In this document: piece by piece, positions 53,793 to 63,895 of the stretch
Position numbering within the stretch: position 1 is the stretch's first letter
How the letters are laid out: each line of letters opens with the position of its first letter
DNA from: Sepioteuthis lessoniana
Taxonomy: Eukaryota > Mollusca > Cephalopoda > Myopsida > Loliginidae
NCBI GenBank assembly: GCA_963585895.1
Contig: CAUZXS010004341.1
Location: forward strand, 7,501 to 71,500
DNA: 64,000 nucleotides
Reading direction: 5' to 3'
Made by a program: the position numbers and the translations under genes
The notes under the pieces: model-generated
What the model was told of the DNA's origin: nothing
Seen by the model: the letters and a program-made list of their open reading frames with translations, nothing else
The model's database searches: none

Positions 53793-53962
53793 ACCGACTC
53801 ATTCGCCAAATGGGTAGAGGGTTCGCCAACGGGACGGAAGACCGCGGTTCAATCCCAGGTCGAGTCATACCAAAGACTCAGAAAATGGCTCAATGCCGCC
53901 TTGCTTAACACTTAGCGTTATAAAGTACGGATCAAGGATTAACTTATTGAAAAGTCGCTGAC
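53793..53962 (+). mobile_element. SINE-A copy 2, 3'-truncated
   Basis: ACCGACTCATTCGCCAAATG, GCGGTTCAATCCCAGGTCG, body cut after GATCAAGGATTAACTTATTG. Confidence 0.88.
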
Positions 53963-54215
53963 ATTAAGGATTAGTGGGTAGCGTGTTCGCCAATGGTCCG
54001 AGAGACCTGGGTTCAATCACAGGTCACGTCATACCAAAAACTTTTAAAATGGCACTTGATACCTCCATTCTTAACAGTCAGCAATATAAGTTACGTATCA
54101 AGGGTAAAGTGGATCAGTCCAGGAAAAGGAGTAGCGTTCTCCCCAACAACTCGGTGTAGAAGCTATTGAAAAGGGAGCCTTCTGGTCGCCCTCGACTCCG
54201 GTTGCTAACTTACTT
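53963..54215 (+). mobile_element. SINE-A copy 3
   Basis: TTAGTGGGTAGCGTGTTCGC, GGGTTCAATCACAGGTCACG, end CTCGACTCCGGTTGCTAACT then TACTTA. Confidence 0.9.
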
Positions 54216-54317
54216 ATATATATATGTATGTATAACTGCACTTGTTAGTTTCTCTGCCATAATTAGAAAACTTAGCATTTCACCCTAGCAGCCTTCCAAA
54301 ATGTACATGAGTATTTA

Positions 54318-54600
54318 CACAAACCCACGGATACGGACAGGATGTGACATTAGATCAATTTTTAAGTGAGGTATAGCTGATCTGAATTAAGAGTTTTCAT
54401 TCTCCTAAATCGGTTACCCCACCAAGACTTGAAAACTCAATCTGTCTGACAGTTAACTTATTAATGAGACCAAAATAGATGGATTCATACGTAACTTAAG
54501 GGAATCTGCGTAAAGTGAAACACAGTGTGACCCGTCCAAGATTTGAACTCGGGTCAATGATTCCATTTTCTATTACAATAACCATAACGTTAACACCGTC
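54318..54600 (-). mobile_element. SINE-C copy
   Basis: Complement from AACCCACGGATACGGACAGG through GAATTAAGAGTTTTCATTC to the head (AGATTTGAACTCGGGTCAAT). Confidence 0.75.
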
Positions 54601-54775
54601 TAACCAAGTCTGGCACTAGGTCATTGTAGTGAGATAACAATGTCAATTGAATTCCCTTCACTTGCTAGTTGGACAGCTAGTCCTTACATTAAGCCATATT
54701 TCCTGTTCATTTAAACTTTAAATAGCAAAATTATGTAAATTTTTAATCTTAAGTCTTCATACATTTTGATCAACT

Positions 54776-54965
54776 ATATATCATCATCATTATGTCGTGC
54801 CGCTAGCACGGATATCTTTGACCCTCTCTCGTGACTTCTCCCTATTGTTCATCGCCTCTGGCAGGTCTTCCCGTATCCTCACATAGCTGCTGAATGTATG
54901 TTCGAGCTGGTCGCCTTGCTTTTGCCCGGCCATATGTGGGGGTCCATAGGAGTACATCACTTATA
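54776..54965 (-). pseudogene. RTE LINE 3' fragment, opposite strand
   Basis: Plus-strand ATCATCATCATTATGTCGTG is the complement of the RTE (GAT)n tail. The minus strand encodes GRAKARRPARTYIQQLCED, matching the C-terminal block of the 27-28 kb copy. Confidence 0.85.
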
Positions 54966-55024
54966 TATATGAACTCTTGTAACCGTTTCCATTTCCAACG
55001 ACGATAATTAATATACTACGAGCA

Positions 55025-55060
<36 letters not shown>
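55025..55060. repeat. (AT)n microsatellite
   Basis: About 16 AT units. Confidence 0.95.
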
Positions 55061-55062
<2 letters not shown>

Positions 55063-55075
55063 AATCCAAATATTA

Positions 55076-55228
55076 CCCTCTAGCTATGAATGAATAGTAG
55101 GGCAGATTGGGTTCTTTGGCCTTGGTTAAGCAACCAGTCCCAGGGAATGAAAACTCTGAGTTTAAACCTTGTTAAACTCCACATAAAATTGACCCTGTGT
55201 CGCATCCTGTCCGTCCGGAGGGGGGTAA
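55076..55228 (+). mobile_element. SINE-C fragment
   Basis: CTAGCTATGAATGAATAGTA, AAAACTCTGAGTTTAAACC, TGTGTCGCATCCTGTCCG, then (AC)n. Confidence 0.75.
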
Positions 55229-55439
55229 ACACACACACACACACACACTCGCACGCACAAACACACATAATAACATTACCTATGAAATTCTTTAGCTAAA
55301 CTTTAGTTAATAATGTCACCGAATCAATGAAGAAATTAAATCTGGCACAAGGTCATAGTGAGATACCTATGAGGATCGAACTCACTATATTACCTCACTG
55401 GACTGCGAGTCCATCTAAATATCAATCGTGCTCTCCCAT

Positions 55440-55550
55440 TTCTAACGTCACGCTTTTCTTTTGGGTCTTTGTTGTTTTGTTTTTGTTTTTGTTTTTTTTG
55501 TTGTTTTTTTTTTTTTTTGTCTCTTTCGTTTACTCTCCTTCTGGCCTCTT
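55440..55550. repeat. T-rich tract
   Basis: TTTTG/TTTTC-rich, with one 16-T run. Open frames here are artefacts. Confidence 0.7.
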
Positions 55551-55589
55551 ATGTCAATACCCTGTTCCTTCCCTCTTCCTCCTCCAACT

Positions 55590-55935
55590 GTTTGTATTTG
55601 CGTGTCACGTGTTCGCCGATTCCCACCGCCAGCTTCCGGCGTCATGACGTTTTCGTTTTTCAATTGAAAAGCGTTCCACCTGTAAACAGGAAAAACCCAG
55701 ACGGAAACGACACTCGGCGTTTATCTGTCAGCGGCTGTCGCTAACACGAGGCGGAGGGCAATACGGAGAGCAGGGCGAAGAGCAGACGAAGCCATTGGCG
55801 CGCGAAAGCCAAAAGCAAAACAGACGCCCAAAAACAAAGCTACACAAGAGACCAGCATGAAGGGCGCCAAGTAAATAGAACGAAATAAGCAGCATCCATT
55901 GAAAGGTCTATAAAAGCGAATTCCGACTTTATTAA
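55590..55935 (+). promoter_or_regulatory. GC-rich segment with CCAAT- and TATA-like sites
   Basis: About 330 bp richer in CpG (CACTCGGCGTTTATCTG, GCTGTCGCTAACACGAGG, GGCGCGCGAAAGCC). A reverse CCAAT (CCATTGG near 55,792) lies about 115 bp before TATAAAAG (55,909-55,916). It could be the promoter of a gene or transposable element reading rightward. The downstream 800 bp hold no clear coding frame. Confidence 0.35.
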
Positions 55936-55959
55936 ACCAGTTAAATTTAGAAAATTAGA

Positions 55960-56790
55960 AGCGGTGAAAGGGAAACATCAAAGCTTAAAAAATAGGTGGT
56001 GGTAAGTCGGTGAAAAGTGAAGAGAGAGCAGATGGTTAGAAAGAGAGAAAATAAGGGAAAGAAATAGGTAGAGAGAATCTAAGGAATCGGTAAGAGACGA
56101 CAAGCAAGGAAATTAGAAAGACAAAGCGCAGGGAGAGGTTTTGATGAGATAAAAAGAGAGAAAGACAGCAGATGGTGAAAGACAGAGACAGATTGATTGA
56201 GAGAGAGGGTCTAAAGAATCGGTAAAAAAAAAAAGAAAGAGACAATAGACAAAGAAAGAGACAAGAAAATCAGAAAGAGAATGGACAGGGAACGGTTTTG
56301 ATAGGGGAAAAAGAATACAGATGACGAGAGAAAGAAAGAAAGAAAGAGTCTGAGGAATCGGTAAAAAAGAGAAAAGCAGAGAACAGGCAGATGTTTGGAT
56401 AGGGTCAAAAAGGAAAAAGAGAACAGACAAAGAGAGAAAGAGAGAGATTGTATGTATGAATGTTTGTTAGTGTGTGTGTGTGTGTGAGAGAGAGAGAAAG
56501 ATAGAAAGTGGGAGATAGTGTGTGTGTGTGTGTTTCAGGAATCGGTAATAAAAAAAGGAACAAAAAGGAAGAAAATAAGGACAGAGAATGTGGAAGGAGA
56601 TGTTTGGAAGTTCTGAAAAGAGAAAAAGGGAGCAAATGAACAGAGAGAAAAAGAGAGATTGTGTGTATGTGTGTACAAGAGAGAGAAAGAGTCTCGGGAA
56701 TCGGTAAAAATAGAAAGAGACAAAAAGCAAGAAAAGTAGAAAGACAGAGAATGGTGAAGGAGAAGTTTGGATGGAAATAGAATGAGGAGG
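55960..56790 (+). repeat. Purine-rich degenerate minisatellite
   Basis: GAATCGGTAA recurs at 56,084, 56,216, 56,355, 56,539 and 56,698, each in a GAGA/AAAG context with GAGAATGG or GGGAACGG variants between. Unit length ranges from about 132 to 184 bp. Short (TG)n runs lie near 56,470 and 56,518. Confidence 0.8.
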
Positions 56791-57480
56791 TTTAGATCAA
56801 TCTCGATTGCCCAAGAATTTGAATCTCCTGAGAATGCAAACTATTGATTTCTTTTTTCTTTCTTTATTTCTTTTTATTTCAAATTTATTTATTTATTTAT
56901 TTATTTATTTTCTGTTTTTTTCTTTTTCAACTCTTTCCACTCAAGACTTAAACGACAATTACAAAATCAATCCATTCGGACGTACAGCTATTTCTGAGTC
57001 AGTTAATGTCTTTTCTCATTGTTAATTGCAATACAAGATTCACCGAGACTGGAATGAGAAGACGCACGGCTACAAGTCAGGAATCGATTAAAACTTGCTG
57101 CTACTAATTACCAGATTGTTTGTTTTTGGTTTTTGGTTTTAATGGTGACCATTTTTTTAAATCGTTCCTAGTTTTTAACAGGCACTTTTCAAGTGTCTGT
57201 TTTTAATTTCCCGCGTTAAATTGCTTTATCCTTCTTAAGATGAATTATGACAAATCGTACTTGGTACTTCTAGTTAGCAGTAATTCTTTTAAAATGTCAT
57301 TAGCTCTAATGGCTTATTTATACGCGTTCTTAACCGATTTTATTCGAACAGACAGGAGGCAATATGCACATATTAAGTAAACTCATGTTGGTATCAGTGT
57401 AGTTTTGAATCATTCCAGTCCTCTTTCATTAATTCTATATCATTTAGTCTGATTCAATGAGGTACATTTGGCAGAGGTTT
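56791..57480. other. AT-rich stretch with (ATTT)n, no gene
   Basis: (ATTT)n at about 56,885-56,911. The rest is not recognised. Confidence 0.4.
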
Positions 57481-57484
57481 TAAC

Positions 57485-57570
57485 TTCTGTATCCCTTTTG
57501 CAATGGATTAAATAGTACTACCACTGTTCTTCTACAAGGATGGATTTGGCATTAGATAACCCAAAGAAAC
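57485..57570 (+). mobile_element. SINE-B 3' fragment
   Basis: AATAGTACTACCACTGTTC, TTTGGCATTAGATAACCC. Confidence 0.7.
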
Positions 57571-57579
57571 TGAACCAAA

Positions 57580-57990
57580 TCAGACCACGCCCTGTCGGCT
57601 GGGGCTGTAGAATACGCCGACAGCACCAATGCAAAGGACTAAGACACCCCCACTCCAACAAAGTTGACCCAGTCAGCTGGGACTGCAGAATACACCGACT
57701 GCATCTTTGTAGAGGGGTAAAACTCCCCCAACCAGTGTCCTAGATATGACACTAAACAATCCTTGCCCAGTCGGCTGGGGCTGTAGAATACACCGACTGC
57801 TTCTCTGCAAAGGGGTAAGACCCCTCTCCAACGAGTGTCCTGGATTTCACACTAAACAATCTGATGGTGAGGTTCCAGTAATGCTGGAGCTTTGGGGAAT
57901 GCGGAGTACCCCTTTATTGCCATCGCTCTCAGGTTCACTCTGACCATGAGTGGTAACACCTGATAAGGGTACTATCTATGGGTTAAATTG
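57580..57990 (+). repeat. Three nested R1 5' modules and one body
   Basis: The starts CCCTGTCGGCTGGGGCTG (57,590), CCAGTCAGCTGGGACTG (57,668) and GCCCAGTCGGCTGGGGCTG (57,766) succeed one another. Only the last continues into the full body (AATCTGATGGTGAGGTTCC, GCGGAGTACCCCTTTATTGC). Confidence 0.85.
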
Positions 57991-58149
57991 AACTAAACCG
58001 TGATTTCTTGACTTTACTGTTTTTTGCATTTAAACTGCGCATTTATGCCAAACTGAATTGCTCGAAATTGAACTGTTTTGGCATCTAAACTGTGTACTTA
58101 TGCTAAACTGAATGATCTGAAAAAATACTGTTTTGACATTGACTGTGTG

Positions 58150-58412
58150 TATTGACCAGTCGGCTGGGGCTGTAGAATACACCGACTGAACTTCTGCAGA
58201 GGGGTAAGACCCCCTACCCAACGAGTGTCCTGAGTTGACATTAAACAATCTGATGGTGAGGTTCAAGTGATGCTGGGGCAATGCTGACAATTATTCTGTA
58301 TACTCATGCTAAACTGAATTGTTTGAAATAAAACAGATTATTTGTATAAAAATGGATTTGGCTTAAAATAACCTACAAAGTTTGATATGCCATAAAACCC
58401 AAACAATCAACC
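58150..58412 (+). repeat. R1 repeat, short form
   Basis: GACCAGTCGGCTGGGGCTG, CTGATGGTGAGGTTCAAGTG, and after an internal deletion the tail GGCTTAAAATAACCTACAAA. Confidence 0.8.
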
Positions 58413-58429
58413 AACTAAATAATCTGATG

Positions 58430-58564
58430 GTGAGACTCCACTAATGCTGGAGCTTTGTAGGGTGAGGAGTGCCCATTTATTGCCATCGCTGTCAGGTTCA
58501 CTTTGACCCGGAGCGGTAGAAGCTAATAGGGTCCTATCTATGAGTCAAATAAAAAAAGGCTGTG
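58430..58564 (+). repeat. R1 repeat, left of the LTR
   Basis: CTGATGGTGAGACTCCACTA, GGTCCTATCTATGAGTCAAA. Interrupted at TGTG (58,561-58,564). Confidence 0.8.
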
Positions 58565-59151
58565 TGTTGTATATTGACCTCCGACCAGGCGAAACATGCC
58601 ATTCTAAAGACGGCGGAAGTGCATATTCCATTGGCGTAGGCAAGCTTGGCTGACAATATGGGACAGGGTTAAAATCCCACGGTACAGTCACAAACTGATG
58701 CACCGGAAGAGAGTGACCTGTGAACTGCATGACAGTTATTTCCGCTCGATGACGATCAAACATGCTTTTCCAAAGAAGGCGGCAGTGCATATTCCGATGG
58801 CCAGTTATGGGAAGAGATTGAGTGGTCGTTGATCTATTATATAACTCAGTGCACAGGAAATTCAAGCAGTTTTTATTTTGGAGATCGGAGAGTTGGAAAA
58901 TGGTGCTGTAGAGAAAACAGCACCCAGAAAGACTGGGCCCCCAGGCCCCCGGTTGAGCAGCCCAGGAGAACGGGAAAGAAACGCGGTTATGGCCAATAGA
59001 GTGGGGGTCAATATGTTGCAGTTCTGTTCGGTCTCCAACTCCCTCGCACACACAACCCTTTCGAATAAAGTGAGAGGTATATTTTTCTAAGAAGTGTCTT
59101 CGCTCGTCTTTATTGTATCGTTGTTATGAATCTAAATATGGCTATGCAACA
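58565..59151 (+). mobile_element. Solo LTR (587 bp) with 4-bp target duplication
   Basis: TGTTGTATATTGACC ... GGCTATGCAACA, flanked by TGTG at 58,561-58,564 and 59,152-59,155. R1 text resumes afterwards (GCAAAACTGAATTGC). On the plus strand TATATAA (about 58,836) precedes AATAAA (about 59,064), as in an LTR. A diverged internal duplication carries AAAGACGGCGGAAGTGCATA and AAAGAAGGCGGCAGTGCATA. A 168-codon antisense frame (58,545-59,051) shows no domain and is not called. Confidence 0.8.
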
Positions 59152-59330
59152 TGTGTGCTTGCGCAAAACTGAATTGCTTGAAAAAGAACTGTTTTGACAT
59201 TTAAACGGCGTACTTATGCAAAACTGAATTGTTTGAAATAGAACTGTTTATGCGTTTAAATGGATTTTGGCATTAAATAACCTACAATGGTTAATATGTC
59301 GTATAACCAAATCAAATCAAACCAACATTC
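59152..59330 (+). repeat. R1 repeat, right of the LTR
   Basis: Continues with GAATTGTTTGAAATAGAAC to the tail GGCATTAAATAACCTACAAT and AACC-rich end. Confidence 0.85.
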
Positions 59331-59549
59331 GGCTGACAGAAAATAAATTTCACGTATATGAGAGATTGATTGATTGATTATCTAGGGTTATTTTAGGTCA
59401 AGAGCCTTCCTTAGAAACCTAACGTTCTGCTATAGGTAGCTAAGGGTTCCACTAGGAATTCCGTTAGAAGTAATAATAAATAATGGATAGGCTAATGCAT
59501 TTATGAGAAGTTTTTGTTTAATTTCATATTCGCAATCTTACTCTATATA

Positions 59550-61197
59550 CAGTGTATCACAAAAGTGAGTACACTCCTCACATTTCTGCAGATATTTAAG
59601 TATATCTCTTCATGGGACAACACTGACAAAATGACACTTTGACACAATGAAAAGTAGTTTGTGCAGCTTATATGACCGAGTTCATTTATTTTCCCGATCA
59701 AAATATAAGCATTAAAAGCTAAACCCCTGCCAACAAAAGAGAGTACACCCTTTATGGAAAGTTGTCAATATTAACATACACCATGTCAATTGTCAATATT
59801 TTATGTGGCCACCGTCATTATCCAAAACTGCCTTTACTCTCCTGGGCATGGAGTTTTCCAGAGCTTCACAAGTAGCCACTGGAATGCTCTTCCACTCCTC
59901 TCTGACGATATCGCGGAGCTGGCAGATATTTGAGACTTTGCACACCTCCACCTTCCACTTGAGGATCCCCCAAAGATGTTCTATTGGGTTCAAACAGGAG
60001 ACATGCTTGGCCACATTTACCCTCAGCCTCTTCAATAAAGTAATGGTCATCTTGGAGGTGTGTTTGGAGTCATTGTCATGCTGGAACACTACCCTGCGAC
60101 CCAGTTTCTAGAGGGAGGGGATCATGCTCTGCTGCAGTATTTCACAGTACATGCTGGAGTTCATGTTTCCTTCAATGAAATATAACTCTCCAACACCAGC
60201 AGCACTCATGCAGCCTTAGACCATGACATTCCCACCACCATGCTTGACTGTGGGCATGACACACTTATCTTTGTACTCCTCACCTGGTTGCCGCCACACA
60301 TGCTTGAAGCCATCAGAACCAAACAAATTAATCTCATCAGACCATAGGACATGGTTCCAGTAATCCATGTGCTTTGTTGACATGTCTTCAGCAAACCGTT
60401 TGGAGGCTTTCTTGTGTATCGTCTTCAGAAGAGGCTTTCTCCTGGGGTTACAGCCATGTACACCAATTTGATGTAGAGTGCAGCGTATGGTCTGAGCACT
60501 AACAGGCTGACCCCCACCTCTTCAATCTCTGCAGCAATGCTGACAGCACTCCTACGCCGATCTTCCAAAGAAAGCATTTGGATGTGACGCACAGCACGTG
60601 CGCTCAGCTTCTTTGGACGATTTACTAGAGGCCTGTTCTGAGTGGACCCCGCTCTTTTGAAATGCTGAATGATCTTAGCCACTGTGCTGCAGCTCAGTTT
60701 CAGGGTGTTGGCAATCTTCTTGTAGCCTTAGCCATCTTCATGTAGCGCAACAATACGTCTTTTAAGATCCTCAGAGAGTTCGTTGCCATGTGGTGCTATG
60801 TTGGAACTTTCAGTGACCAGTATGAGAGAGTGTGAGAGCTGCACTACAAATTTGAACACACCTGCACCCTATGCACATGGGCCTAGTAACACATGGGCCT
60901 AGTAACACTAATGAGTCACATGACATTTTGGAGGGAAAATGACAAGCAGTAAACAATTTGGACATTTAGGGGTGTAGTTTCTTAGGGGTGTACTCACTTT
61001 TGTTGGCAGGGGTTTAGCTTTTAATGGTTATATTTTGAGTTATTTTGAGGGAAAAATAAACTAACTCGGTCATATAAGCTGCACACAAACTACTTTTCAT
61101 TGTGTCAAAGTGTCATTTTGTCAGTGTTGTCCCATGAAGAGATATACTTAAATATCTGCAGAAATGTGAGGGGTGTACTCACTTTTGTGATACACTG
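59550..61197 (-). mobile_element. Tc1-type transposon, full length but inactive
   Basis: 1,648 bp flanked by TA (59,548-59,549 and 61,198-61,199). The long inverted repeats of about 200 bp (59,550 to about 59,751 and about 60,976 to 61,197) begin CAGTGTATCACAAAAGTGAG. Both contain a second GAGTACACCC/GGGTGTACTC motif near the inner edge, the IR/DR layout of Tc1 elements. It is close to the length of complete Tc1 elements, so there is no large deletion. Confidence 0.95.
59793..60799 (-). pseudogene. Tc1 transposase pseudogene
   Basis: About 330 codons in order. The start is changed to ATA (60,797-60,799). The N-terminal HTH has an in-frame TAA (near 60,727). KLSCSTVAKIIQHFKRAGST and STQNRPLVNRPKKLSARAVR are the paired-like binding domain. 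A frameshift lies near 60,510. LWSDEINLFGSDG holds the first catalytic Asp. Further stops lie near 60,217 and 60,108. QHDNDSKHTSK holds the second Asp and LNPIEHLWGILK the catalytic Glu, ending GGHIKY. The sequence between the last two blocks is altered where SPDLNP is usual. It cannot make transposase without repair, though the termini look usable in trans. Confidence 0.93.
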
Positions 61198-61205
61198 TAT
61201 GTATA

Positions 61206-61362
61206 TTTATTTTCCCAATCCTTTCGTGCGAGCAGGATGTGACACAAGGTCAATTTTGAGCGGAGTTTAACAGGTTTGAATTTAGAGTTTTCCTTCTCCC
61301 AGACCGGTTGTCATGCCAAAGTTAAAGAGCCTAGTCTGCCCTACTATTTATCCATGGCTTGT
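61206..61362 (-). mobile_element. SINE-C fragment
   Basis: Complement: TTCCCAATCCTTTCGTGC, AGCAGGATGTGACACAAGG, CCCTACTATTTATCCATGG. Confidence 0.75.
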
Positions 61363-61364
61363 AG

Positions 61365-61435
61365 AAGAATAGTAATGGCACGGTTTAACCCACACCTGGG
61401 GGATAAGAAATTTCATATCTTTACTCTAACGGCAT
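61365..61435 (-). mobile_element. SINE-B internal fragment
   Basis: GGTTTAACCCACACCTGGGG then GATAAGAAATTTCATATC, complement of the SINE-B middle. Confidence 0.5.
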
Positions 61436-61731
61436 GGCATGTTGTCTAGGGTTATAACCTGAACCTTATTTTTTTTTTATCTTTTTCCTTCCTTAAGAAA
61501 ATCGCAGTTAAAAAGAGGCTTTTTTCAATAACAAAATTTAAAATGATGGAAACTGGAAAGCTACAAGCCGAAAGGCAATCCCGGAGCTTTTCGAACTCAA
61601 TTATCATTGGGAAGGGATAAAATTAGATTATAGTTGAACTTAGAAGGTTTACTTACATGTAAATCACTGCGATGATATTTTAAAGATTTAAAACAGGATT
61701 TTTGTAATATCCAACTGAGATACATATTTCA

Positions 61732-61735
<4 letters not shown>
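61436..61735. other. Stretch without a gene
   Basis: Nothing recognised. Confidence 0.4.

Positions 61736-61812
<77 letters not shown>
61736..61812. repeat. (AT)n-(GT)n microsatellite
   Basis: About 13 AT units, then about 19 GT units. A separate (AC)n run lies at 61,931-61,957. Confidence 0.95.
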
Positions 61813-61959
61813 ATCGTTTGTTTGTTGATGAAACTCAGAAATCAAAACCACATATTTTAGTTACTGCTTGCATAGCTAACATTTATGCAAGATATCGAGT
61901 ACTCTCATAAGGATAAAGTAATCTTTAAATACACACACACACACACACACACACACATT

Positions 61960-62535
61960 TTGATCCTTTTCGGAGTTATCTCCAACGTTCGACTTTTGAG
62001 ATTTACCTTCCAACCTCGTCTAAAACTCAATTTATATTATATAATCCAATATATAATTTAAAGGTTAATTCTTGTCCACATATTAATTCTTTTTAAATAG
62101 TTTCAATGTCAAAAATTTTGTTGTAAATGATATATAATAGTATCTGTTTTGAGTGTATAATGTTCCACTAGAAATAATAAATCTTGCTGTTTTTTTATTC
62201 AGTAAGTGTGAAATCATTTTATTTTTGCAAGAGGTTATTACAAATTGAATTCAGCTAATCAGAGGTAAAAAAGTTTTTCAAAGGAGTATGTCTTCTTTCA
62301 AGTTTTAAGTATTTTAATAGTAATAAATTTCAATATTTATAAATTATGAATCATAATAGTTAAAATTTCAATAGTTTTAGTTTCAATTGGTATAAATTAT
62401 AATAAATTATGATTGTTAAAATTTCAATTGTCGTCAATTATGAATTATAATACTTGAAATTTCAATAGTTATAAATTCACTGATTTTCCCTTAAGTGTCG
62501 TAAAATGAAATTGAAATAAATCAAACGTTAAACTC
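61960..62535. other. AT-rich stretch with foldback-family fragment
   Basis: ATAGTATCTGTTTTGAGTG then TATAATGTTCCACTAGAAAT (62,136-62,175) matches the arm motif of the 6.9-kb foldback family. A diffuse TAATTTCAATAGTTATAAAT-like repetition runs from 62,310 to 62,480. Confidence 0.45.
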
Positions 62536-62540
62536 AATAA

Positions 62541-62767
62541 CGGTGAGTCCCCATACCGTAATAGTTAAAGAGCAAGATCACGAGTTCGAACTCCAGTCGT
62601 GCTACAATGTTCACTTTCGGTCTAAAACCTTTGAGAAAGGTTTGAATCTTCTTATACTCCTTGCTAAGAATTAAATAATACTACCGCAGTTCGTCAACGA
62701 GGATGGCTAAAGTACTTAAAAATCCACGAAGGTTGATATGCCATTAAATGAAGAAAGCAAACCTTTC
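62541..62767 (+). mobile_element. SINE-B copy
   Basis: Head GTCCCCATACCGTAATAGTT, B-box GAGTTCGAACTCCAGTCG, body TGTTCACTTTCGGTC, tail AAGGTTGATATGCCATTAAA. Confidence 0.8.
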
Positions 62768-63135
62768 TCCCGGAAGTAAGTGTAACCTGTACTTACATCT
62801 AAACACGCAATTTAATACGACTCGATAATTACGATTGATTAACCACTTTTCTGTTTCGAGCCAGAGGATTGTGCACTTCACATGAAACCAAACACAATTT
62901 GTTTTTTGTTTTTTGTACTGAATAATTTTAATTGGGTAAGCAATGCATACTTTGCTTCTTATGAGTGATTGATTGATTTTAACGGCATGTCAAACAGTCT
63001 AGGGTTATTCTATACCAAAAGTTAGGGGTTAACGTTCATTATACGTTCGTATTTACATTTTTTATATGGTTGTTTATTAAGAGATTTTTTTGCACACGAT
63101 CTTATCTAATACAAATAAGTTTTAAACAGATCTAT
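62768..63135. other. AT-rich stretch without a gene
   Basis: A SINE-B/R1-type tail complement may lie at 62,976-63,025 (TTTTAACGGCATGTCAAAC). Confidence 0.4.
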
Positions 63136-63139
63136 TAGA

Positions 63140-63722
63140 CACTGGTCTTGTCGGTTGGTGCTGCAGAATACGCCCAGTGAATCTCTCCAGAGGAGTAAGA
63201 CCCCCCCCAACGAATGACCTGGATATGACACTAAACAACCTAATGATGAGGCTTCAGTAATGCTGGAGCTTCGGGGAATGCAGTGTACCCCTTTATGGCC
63301 ATCGTTCTCAGGTCCACCCAGGTCCGGAGTGGTAGCACCTGATAGGATCTATAGAATGGTTTGACATTTAAACTGTGTACTTATACAAAACTAATTTTTA
63401 TTAAATAGAAGTGTTTGATCATTTCACTGTATGTAAAATAACTGATGTTTAATTGATGTGTTAGTGATACATAGCAATACTTGAAAATATTAAACTGCGT
63501 GTAAACAAATGATTAATAGTAAGAAGAATCATTCGTATTTGATTGAAATAAGTGAAACCATTTAACTGTGTGCAAACAAATGTGCTCAGGCTCGTTTAAA
63601 AATGTTATCTAAAAAATGTTTTAAGAAATCATATATTTAATATATATGTATAAAAATGATTTGGTATTAAATATCCAAAAAGGGTTGATAAGCCATAAAG
63701 CCAAACCAAACCAAACCAAACT
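63140..63722 (+). repeat. R1 repeat, longest readable copy
   Basis: CTTGTCGGTTGGTGCTGCAG, CACTAAACAACCTAATGATG, TTCGGGGAATGCAGTGTACC, GGTCCGGAGTGGTAGCACC, AACTGTGTGCAAACAAATG, CTCAGGCTCGTTTAAAAATG, TTTGGTATTAAATATCC, then an (AAACC)n end to about 63,720. Confidence 0.85.
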
Positions 63723-63895
63723 TATTAGACCTATATATCGGACCCTTACAGGTACTGTTACTTCGGGTCAGAGATAATCTGGGAGTAAGATCAATGAAGG
63801 GCTATACCACACTTCTCAGATCTCCAGAACTGGAGCCTCACAAACAGATGTTCTTTCATGTCATACTCATAACAGAATTTTTTTTTGGGGGGGGT
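63722..63895 (-). repeat. R1 repeat fragment
   Basis: CTTACAGGTACTGTTACTTC, GGTCAGAGATAATCTGGGAG. The copy ends before a G-run near 63,890. Confidence 0.6.

Noticed and set aside
58545..59051. 168-codon minus-strand frame
   Set aside because: Lies antisense within a solo LTR, has no domain, and its internal similarity follows the LTR's own duplication.
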